Assembly (NCBI GenBank): GCA_022822525.1
Contig: JAJEBN010000029.1
Coordinates: 1 to 62,046 of the forward strand
Direction: 5' to 3'
From: Acidimicrobiia bacterium
GTDB lineage: Bacteria; Actinomycetota; Acidimicrobiia; Acidimicrobiales; Poriferisodalaceae
Length of the DNA stretch: 62,046 nucleotides
In this document: one piece after another, positions 56,506 to 62,046 of the stretch
How positions within the stretch are numbered: the stretch's first letter is position 1
Layout: every line of letters starts with the position of its first letter
Program-made: the position numbers and the translations under genes
Notes under the pieces: generated by a model
Told to the model about the DNA's origin: nothing
What the model saw: only the letters and a program-made list of their open reading frames with translations
Databases searched by the model: none

Positions 56506-57447
56506 GTGCCGGAGATTCCTGAGATCCGGGCGCATGCTGAACGACTGGAGGCGCTCGCTGCCGGCGAGGTACTGAAGCGGTTCGAGCCTCTGTCATTCAC
56601 GGCGCTCAAGACCGCCAGCCCTTCACCGAGCGAGGCCGTCGGCTGGCCGCTGCGCAGTGTGGGCCAGCGTGCCAAGTTCCTGCTGCTGCGTTTCGCTCCC
56701 CCGCCGGAGGCGCCTGCTGGCGGACCGGCAGCCGATGGCGAGGCTGCGGGCGGAGATTCAACGGCGGGCAGCACCGAGCCTGTGGCCGGGAACGGGCTGA
56801 CGTTGGTGGTGCATCTCATGCAGGGCGGGCGGCTGCGGGTGCTGCAGCCAGACGCCAAGCGGGCCCGCCGGCCCCGTGACGGGCTGGCGCGGTTCGAGTT
56901 CGAGAGCGGGCTGGGGCTCATGCTCACCGAGCCAGGTACACAGAAACGGGCCGGCGTGTGGGTGATCGCCGGCGATCCGGCCGAGGCCGAACCGCTCGCC
57001 CGCTTGGGGCCCGAAGCCACCGACGTCGACGACGCAGCCATGGCCGAGCTGATGGAGGCGCATCCGGCCCGCCTGCACAACTTCCTGCGAGACCAGCGGG
57101 TGATCTCGGGGCTCGGGCGCCGGCTGGCCAACGAGATCTGCCACCGGGCCAAGCTGTCGCCGTTCGCACCCACCGGCCGGATGGACTCAGACGGCGTCGA
57201 AGCAGTCGTGGCTGCGATCAGCGCCGTGGTCGACGATTCGCTGGCCGCCGAGCGGCAGCTCCCCCAGATGAGCCGGTCGGCCGAACGTCCCTCGGCGGTG
57301 CACAGCCGCACCGGCGAACAGTGCCCGGTCTGCGGCGACGTGGTGCGGGCCGTCGAATACCGCGACTACTCGGTCAACTACTGCGCCGGCTGTCAGACCA
57401 GCGGCCGGGTGCTGGCCGACAACACCACCAGCAAGTTCCTGCGCTGA
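56506..57447 (+). CDS. Fpg/Nei-type DNA glycosylase
   Basis: Bifunctional base-excision glycosylase/AP lyase of 313 residues. The mature N-terminus is Pro-Glu (PEIPEIRAH), where the proline attacks the damaged nucleotide; Lys57 (GQRAKFLLL) is the conserved beta-lobe lysine. A low-complexity insertion of about 35 residues interrupts the N-terminal sandwich. The helix-two-turn-helix region and the C-terminal zinc finger are clear: CPVC, then 16 residues, then CAGC. It removes oxidised bases such as 8-oxoguanine. The GTG start lies six bases after the SCP2-like gene, suggesting one transcript. Confidence 0.9.
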   Translation: MPEIPEIRAHAERLEALAAGEVLKRFEPLSFTALKTASPSPSEAVGWPLRSVGQRAKFLLLRFAPPPEAPAGGPAADGEAAGGDSTAGSTEPVAGNGLTLVVHLMQGGRLRVLQPDAKRARRPRDGLARFEFESGLGLMLTEPGTQKRAGVWVIAGDPAEAEPLARLGPEATDVDDAAMAELMEAHPARLHNFLRDQRVISGLGRRLANEICHRAKLSPFAPTGRMDSDGVEAVVAAISAVVDDSLAAERQLPQMSRSAERPSAVHSRTGEQCPVCGDVVRAVEYRDYSVNYCAGCQTSGRVLADNTTSKFLR

Positions 57448-57670
57448 CGCCCGAACCCCACACGTACCTCGGGTCAATCAGCACCGAGGACGCGGCGGCC
57501 GGCTGCGCTGCGGCGCCCGCAGCGGCACTGGGCAAATGCACCTGCAAGCAGCATCGGCTGCTGCCTCGAAGCGGGCCTGACCGGCCCGGTGCGCCAGGCG
57601 GGCGCCGGTTACCCTGCTGCGGGACATCGGCGCTGACAACCCCGCCGATCACGACCGAACGGAGCACACC

Positions 57671-58339
57671 ATGAGCGAAGACGGAATCAAGCTGGGCCTG
57701 TCGGCCGACGAGGTGCTGCAGTCGACCCGGGCGGTGCGCAAGCGGCTCGACTTCGACCGGCCGGTGCCCGAATCGGTGCTGCGGGAGTGCGTCGAGATCG
57801 CTGTGCAGGCGCCGACGGGTTCCAACATGCAGGGCTGGCACTTCGTGTTCGTCACCGAGCGCGACAAGATCGAGGCCATCTCGGCGCTGTACAAGCAGGG
57901 CTTCGACGCCTACCGCAACAGCCCCATGTACGCGGGCCGGGTGGGCACCGGCCTGGGCGCCCAGCGCGAGGCCCAGCAGGCCCGGGTGACCTCATCGGCG
58001 GAGTTCCTGTCGGAGAACATGCACCGCAGCCCGGTGCTGTTCCTGCCCTGCATCACCGGCCGCACCGACGATGCCCGCATGATGGTGGGTCAGGCCGGCT
58101 CGATCATCCCCGCAGCGTGGAGCTTCATGCTGGCCGCCCGCGAGCGGGGCCTCGGCACCTGCTGGACCACCCTGCATCTCGGCTACGAGCGTGAGGCCGC
58201 CGAGATCCTGGGCATCCCCTATTACAACGTGCGCCAGTACGCCCTCAGCCCGGTGGCCTACACCGTCGGCACCGACTTCAAGCTGGCCACCCGCACCGAT
58301 CTCGACTCGGTGATGAGCTGGAACACCTGGAGCCGCTGA
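57671..58339 (+). CDS. nitroreductase family FMN oxidoreductase
   Basis: Nitroreductase-fold protein of 222 residues. The FMN-binding start is STRAVRKRLDFDRPVPESV, with the conserved APTGSNMQGWHFVFV near residue 47 and the C-terminal YALSPVAYTVG. Substrates of the family range from nitro compounds to halogenated tyrosine and flavin derivatives; none can be assigned. GGAG lies eight bases before ATG 57671. The SDR gene starts one base after its stop, so the two are one operon and may act in sequence. Confidence 0.9.
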   Translation: MSEDGIKLGLSADEVLQSTRAVRKRLDFDRPVPESVLRECVEIAVQAPTGSNMQGWHFVFVTERDKIEAISALYKQGFDAYRNSPMYAGRVGTGLGAQREAQQARVTSSAEFLSENMHRSPVLFLPCITGRTDDARMMVGQAGSIIPAAWSFMLAARERGLGTCWTTLHLGYEREAAEILGIPYYNVRQYALSPVAYTVGTDFKLATRTDLDSVMSWNTWSR

Positions 58340-58340
58340 C

Positions 58341-59138
58341 ATGACCGGGCAGGCACAGTCGGGCCCCTCGAACGCAGCGCTGTTCGACCTGTCGGGCCGC
58401 GTGGCGGTGGTCACCGGCGGTTCACGCGGACTGGGCCGCGAGATGGTGCTCGCGTTCGCCCGGGCCGGCGCGGATGTGGTGATCGCGTCACGCAAGCTCG
58501 ACAACTGCGAGGCGCTGGCCGCCGAGGTGCGAGACACCACCGGCCAGCAGGCCCTGGCCGTGGAGTGCCATGTGGGCTACTGGGACCAGAACGACGCCCT
58601 GTGCGAGCGGGTCTACGACGAGTTCGGCCACTGCGAGGTGCTGGTCAACAACGCCGGGCTGTCGCCGCTGTACCCGTCGCTGTACGAGGTGTCTGAGGGG
58701 CTGTTCGACAAGGTGATCGACGTGAACCTCAAGGGGCCGTTCCGGGCCTCGGCGGTGTTCGGCAAGCGCATGTACGAAGCGGGCGGCGGCTCGATCATCA
58801 ACGTCAGCTCGGTGGCGGCCGTGGCGCCGTCGCCCAACGAGACGGCCTACGGGGCGGCCAAGGCGGGCATCCACGCCATCACCCAGTCGTTCGCCCGCGA
58901 GTACGCCCCCCGCGTGCGGGTCAACTGCATCATGCCCGGCCCGTTCCTCACCGACATCTCCAAGGCCTGGGACATGGACGCCTTCAACGAGCGTGCCGAG
59001 AACGAGATCGCACTGGGCCGCGGCGGCGAGGCCGACGAGGTCGTCGGCGCAGCGCTCTACTTCGCCTCAGAAGCGTCGAGCTACACCACCGGCTCGGTGC
59101 TCAAGATCGACGGCGGCACCGCCTGGCAGACCGGCTGA
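58341..59138 (+). CDS. short-chain dehydrogenase/reductase
   Basis: Classical SDR of 265 residues. The cofactor motif TGGSRGLG lies near residue 25, NNAG near 108, the catalytic Ser in INVSSVAAV and Tyr-x3-Lys in YGAAKAG. The preference is likely NADP(H), judged from the Arg in IASRKLD. It is coupled to the nitroreductase gene by a one-base gap. A carbonyl substrate shared with that enzyme is possible but unproven. Confidence 0.9.
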   Translation: MTGQAQSGPSNAALFDLSGRVAVVTGGSRGLGREMVLAFARAGADVVIASRKLDNCEALAAEVRDTTGQQALAVECHVGYWDQNDALCERVYDEFGHCEVLVNNAGLSPLYPSLYEVSEGLFDKVIDVNLKGPFRASAVFGKRMYEAGGGSIINVSSVAAVAPSPNETAYGAAKAGIHAITQSFAREYAPRVRVNCIMPGPFLTDISKAWDMDAFNERAENEIALGRGGEADEVVGAALYFASEASSYTTGSVLKIDGGTAWQTG

Positions 59139-59213
59139 CCCCAGCACCGGCCGAGCCAGCAACTGAACGGATCCGCTGCCGCGCAATCCGCAACGTCCAG
59201 TTGAGCCGCGGCT

Positions 59214-60512
59214 TCAGGCCGCCGCTTCGAGGATGGCGGCGCAGGTCTCGACGCGGCCGTCGATGAGCTCTACGAGGCGCTCAGCGAAATCTCCCGCTCC
59301 GCAGTCGACTATGGCTGGATCAGCCGCCGCTTCAGCGACGGCCGCCGGAACACGGCGGCCAAGGTCGGCGACGCGTGCGACGACGTCATCTGCATCGAGT
59401 CCGAGTTCGTTCGCAGACTTCAGCCATGCATCGGGACGGTCAGCCCGCGTGAGCCGGTAGCCGTCGCCGATCTTCATCGCCAAGGCCACCTTGTGACCCT
59501 TCGAATCGTCGTACGGCAGGAACGACGCGACATCGAACAGCGGCGCAAGCCGTGTCCAGGAACCATGCAAGAGCAGCGCATAGTTCTTGGCATGGGCATC
59601 GGTGCCCGCGATCAGCCAGTTGAACGCCAGCGCATCTACGAAGCGCCACACATCATCTACGGCCTGTCGGCCCGGCACCACCGAGCGCAGCAAGCCGGCA
59701 ACATCTCCAGGCCCGGGCCCGCCGTCAGATTGGTACTTGTGATCAGGATGAACTGACAGGGCTTGGCAGAGATCCTCTTGGTGCAGACGCTCCACCTGCG
59801 CACCACGCCAGATCCGGTCAAATCGCTCAACCACGATCGCCGTCTCGTCTTCGAAAGTCCCCAACGAAGTCCGTACTGCCAGCAGACCCGCCTTGGCCGC
59901 AGCGGCGAGGCAGAGGTGCTCATTGACGTGGCTCCAGGGGTACTCGGCAATCGCAGGCTTGAGGATGTGTGTGCTCGGCAGCGAGCCGCTCGCCCGGTAC
60001 CACTGCCCGTCACTGCGGTGCAGTGCGGTCTTGGCTTGAGCACCGCCGAGGCTGAATTGGCCGCGAAAGTCACTTCCGAGCCACAGTGCGCGGTTGGCGC
60101 GCAAATCGCGCAGCCGCACAGCAATGTCGGCCTCGTTCATCAACTCCGCTTCGGCCGCACGCTCTGACAGGGCGCCGACCTCCGAAGGCGAGCACAGCTG
60201 TACGGCGCCAGGGCAGTCGCGGCCGATCGGCGTTCCCAGCAGCGAGAACGGACTTGCGCTCGACACCGAGAACTCACGGCCCCATCGGCGCAGCACCTCG
60301 CGATCATCGGGCAGCAGGCCCCACAGCCATGGCGTCACGACCGAGTCGTCATAGGCAGCCGACGACAGCGGCATCGACACCGACAGCGGCGTCGCTGCCG
60401 GGTCGGCGCGGTAGCTGTCGTCGTAGCGAAGCCGGAGCTTGCCAGCGGTGGAGAGATGCAGTGCGGCAGCGATCTGCCCACGCAGCAACACGGCGAGAGT
60501 GCTGTCAGTCAT
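59214..60512 (-). CDS. hipA: HipA-type serine/threonine kinase toxin
   Basis: HipA-family kinase of 432 residues. The ATP-site region includes FSLGGAQAKTAL with Ser154 (the autophosphorylation serine of E. coli HipA), Lys185 in THILKPA, catalytic Asp305 in IAGTDAHAKNYAL and metal-binding Asp327 in LFDVASFLPY. All key residues are intact, so an active persistence-type toxin is likely; E. coli HipA phosphorylates glutamyl-tRNA synthetase. The ATG at 60512 overlaps the hipB end by 8 bases (ATGACTGA). Expression should be limited by HipB and the operator array upstream. Confidence 0.93.
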   Translation of the reverse strand: MTDSTLAVLLRGQIAAALHLSTAGKLRLRYDDSYRADPAATPLSVSMPLSSAAYDDSVVTPWLWGLLPDDREVLRRWGREFSVSSASPFSLLGTPIGRDCPGAVQLCSPSEVGALSERAAEAELMNEADIAVRLRDLRANRALWLGSDFRGQFSLGGAQAKTALHRSDGQWYRASGSLPSTHILKPAIAEYPWSHVNEHLCLAAAAKAGLLAVRTSLGTFEDETAIVVERFDRIWRGAQVERLHQEDLCQALSVHPDHKYQSDGGPGPGDVAGLLRSVVPGRQAVDDVWRFVDALAFNWLIAGTDAHAKNYALLLHGSWTRLAPLFDVASFLPYDDSKGHKVALAMKIGDGYRLTRADRPDAWLKSANELGLDADDVVARVADLGRRVPAAVAEAAADPAIVDCGAGDFAERLVELIDGRVETCAAILEAAA

Positions 60513-60852
60513 CGTGTACGGCTGACGACTCGGAGGCCGAGCGACTGGTGCTCCAGTCATCGATGTACCGGTTGATATCGAATCCGCCGCTCTCGAGGTC
60601 GATGCCAGTACGAGCATCGGCATCGGCTCGAACGAGGCCGAAGCCCAGACCGAGCGCGATCATCACGCGCAACACCCCGTCCATGGACACCGTCGGCTTG
60701 CCGTTCTCGAAATTCGACAGCCACGGGCGCGCCACGCCGGCGTGCTCAGCCAGGGTTGCCTGTGACCAACCGCGCTCCTTGCGCGCTGCCGCAATAGCTG
60801 CTCCAAGATCGCGGCTGGTGAGCAGCGGGCGAGATGCAGTCAAGGTCTCCAT
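60505..60852 (-). CDS. hipB: HipB-type antitoxin, XRE-family repressor
   Basis: Antitoxin of 115 residues with a classical lambda-type helix-turn-helix (RKERGWSQATLAEHAGVARPWLSNFENGKPTV in outline, residues 24-55) and a Ser/Asp-rich C-terminal extension of about 25 residues. It should bind the inverted repeats that fill the 60871-61023 region and inactivate HipA. AAGGA about ten bases before ATG 60852 is the likely ribosome site. The stop overlaps hipA by 8 bases, ensuring antitoxin-first translation. Confidence 0.92.
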   Translation of the reverse strand: METLTASRPLLTSRDLGAAIAAARKERGWSQATLAEHAGVARPWLSNFENGKPTVSMDGVLRVMIALGLGFGLVRADADARTGIDLESGGFDINRYIDDWSTSRSASESSAVHDD

Positions 60853-60870
60853 GCAGGAACATTCCTTGTT

Positions 60871-61023
60871 TGTCTTTGTATGTTGACAGCTTCGTTGTGT
60901 CTCTGTTCGCTGACAATAGCATTTTGCCTGCGATCATTAACAACCATCCATTGTCTTCAATTGATGACATCCGTGTCATGTCTTCTTGGGTCGACAGATT
61001 TCTCCTGTCTCGGATCGTTGAGA
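60871..61023 (-). promoter_or_regulatory. array of HipB-type operators at 27-bp spacing
   Basis: Inverted repeats with the form TGTC-N10-GACA occur at 60871, 60898, 60952 and 60979, each 18 bp long. A fifth at 61006 ends GAGA, and a sixth register at 60925 is degenerate (TGCC-N10-AACA). All six start exactly 27 bp apart and share T at position 5. A weaker match (GGTC-N10-AACA) sits in the next register at 60844, across the hipB start. The array lies between hipB and a divergent SDR gene and could regulate both. Confidence 0.85.
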
Positions 61024-61123
61024 CGCACATGACGTCGACGAGCGGGCCGGCTGGAGCCGTGGCGGCTACGTTGAGCGCCGCCGCGGGCCGTGCGCAGTGC
61101 CCGGGGAGCATTGGAGGATTGCT

Positions 61124-61912
61124 GTGGGGACGACGAAGCGACTGTCGACACTGAACCGGTCGATTGAGGGTCGGGTAGCGCTGATCACCGGTGCCGGCAT
61201 GGGCCAGGGACGAGCGACGGCGCACGTGTTCGCCGACGAAGGCGCGCACGTCGCGGTGACCGACCTGCGCCAGGCCGATGTGGACGCCGTGGTGGCCGAG
61301 ATCAACGACGCCGGCGGCTCCGCAGCAGGCTGGACGATGGACGTGGCCAACCGCGACCGGGTCAACCAGGTCACGAACGAGGTGGCCGAGCGCTTCGGCG
61401 GCATCGACCACGTCATCAACAACGCCGGCATCTCGCGCTTCTCGCCGATCGACGCCGAGAACTACGAGGACAACTGGGCCATCTCCCTCGAGGTGCTGCT
61501 GACCGCGCACACCTACACCGTGCGGGCGGCGCTGCCGTACCTGCGCCAGTCCGACGCGGCCCGCATCGTCAACATCGCCTCCACCGAGGGCTGGGGCGCC
61601 ACCAAGTTCGGTTCGCCCTACACGGCCGCCAAGCACGGCGTGATCGGGCTCACGAAGTCGCTGGCGGTGGAGCTCGGCCGCGAGGGCATCACGGTGAACT
61701 GCATCTGCCCTGGGCCGATCCGCACCGCCATGACCGCGGAGATCTCCGAGGAGCACAAGACGATCTTCGCCAAGCGTCGCACCGCACTCGGCCGCTACGC
61801 CGAGCCCGAGGAAGTGGCCCACGGCACGCTCAACTTCTGCCTGCCCGCCAGCCAGTACATGACCGGCGCCGTGCTGCCCGTAGACGGCGGCCTCCTCATC
61901 AAGAACGCCTAA
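61124..61912 (+). CDS. short-chain dehydrogenase/reductase, divergent from hipBA
   Basis: Classical SDR of 262 residues: cofactor motif TGAGMGQGRAT, acidic Asp in VTDLRQ (favouring NAD), NNAG, catalytic Ser in NIASTEGWG and YTAAKHG. The substrate is unknown. GGAGG six bases before GTG 61124 sets the start; GTG 61097 is an alternative. Its promoter lies in or beside the HipB operator array, so HipB could also control it. Confidence 0.88.
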   Translation: MGTTKRLSTLNRSIEGRVALITGAGMGQGRATAHVFADEGAHVAVTDLRQADVDAVVAEINDAGGSAAGWTMDVANRDRVNQVTNEVAERFGGIDHVINNAGISRFSPIDAENYEDNWAISLEVLLTAHTYTVRAALPYLRQSDAARIVNIASTEGWGATKFGSPYTAAKHGVIGLTKSLAVELGREGITVNCICPGPIRTAMTAEISEEHKTIFAKRRTALGRYAEPEEVAHGTLNFCLPASQYMTGAVLPVDGGLLIKNA

Positions 61913-61930
61913 GGGGCCGCGCGGATAGGT

Positions 61931-62001
61931 GGCCGTCCACGGGTCGTCTGGTTCCCCGGTGTATTGGTGGGGTCGTCCTTGACCTGACGACCGTGGAGGC
62001 C
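61931..62001. repeat. imperfect inverted repeat near right edge
   Basis: GGCCGTCCACGGGTCGTC (61931-61948) pairs with GACGACCGTGGAGGCC (61986-62001); sixteen bases match, with two single-base insertions in the left arm. It lies in the leader of the last gene and could be a hairpin or a mobile-element end. Confidence 0.5.
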
Positions 62002-62010
62002 GGTTTCATC

Positions 62011-62046
62011 ATGCGCGCTCTGACCAAGGCTGTGGTGGATGTCATC
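62011..62046 (+). CDS. start of unidentified gene, cut by window edge
   Basis: An ATG opens a frame of twelve codons (MRALTKAVVDVI) to the window end. GGAGG lies eleven bases upstream, a little far for a ribosome site. Too short to identify. Confidence 0.35.
   Translation, partial: MRALTKAVVDVI

Overview
The window is GC-rich, gene-dense chromosomal DNA from a bacterium. A lysine-rich C-terminal tail on TopA, a b558-type SdhCAB, a MoxR/VWA pair like mycobacterial Rv0958/Rv0959, many GTG starts and promoters that place a -10 box directly before the start codon all point to Actinomycetota. My best guess is an acidimicrobial, probably marine or salt-adapted lineage; this is inference, since no rRNA is present.

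Layout. 1-6.8 kb: a truncated MFS transporter, topA, a DUF368 lipid-carrier translocase and amt, all on the minus strand. 7.2-18.5 kb: an osmoadaptation and ion-gradient block with a betaine-binding lipoprotein, choline dehydrogenase, TetR, a ProV-type ATPase, a ProW permease with two fused membrane halves, a VapBC pair, membrane pyrophosphatase and NhaA. 18.5-21 kb: a STAS protein, a luciferase-like monooxygenase and a divergent TetR. 21.1-25.7 kb: a lower-GC island holding a translationally coupled restriction-modification pair and a decayed IS1380-like element with clear ends. 25.8-29.4 kb: the VWA/MoxR pair, preceded by two tandem tRNA-like elements. 29.7-34.7 kb: a GH2-like sugar-binding protein and sdhCAB. 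34.7-41.2 kb: two tandem secreted cell-wall-binding/beta-propeller paralogues and a PQQ-type sugar dehydrogenase lipoprotein. 41.3-44.4 kb: a PNPOx-like protein, TerC, a PIN/AbrB toxin-antitoxin pair and a stand-alone HD protein. 44.5-52 kb: dnaE, a 59-residue membrane protein, thrS and an MDR dehydrogenase. 52-53.5 kb: a two-gene nuclease module (RusA-like plus a PD-(D/E)XK-HEPN fusion) and a toxin-antitoxin remnant. 53.6-59.1 kb: an aquaporin, hemB with a small coiled-coil protein, an SCP2-like protein, an Fpg/Nei glycosylase, a nitroreductase and an SDR. 59.2-62 kb: hipBA with a phased operator array, a divergent SDR, and the first codons of another gene.

How the genes work together. The betaine uptake and choline oxidation genes, a pyrophosphatase that pumps ions, and a Na+/H+ antiporter form a coherent salt-stress set. 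The accessory content is concentrated in the restriction/IS island, in three toxin-antitoxin loci plus one remnant, and in the RusA/HEPN module. The strongest novel-looking signals are six registers of an inverted-repeat operator at exact 27-bp spacing upstream of hipBA, the PD-(D/E)XK-HEPN fusion coupled to a RusA-like gene, and the tandem CCA-ended tRNA-like elements upstream of the MoxR gene.
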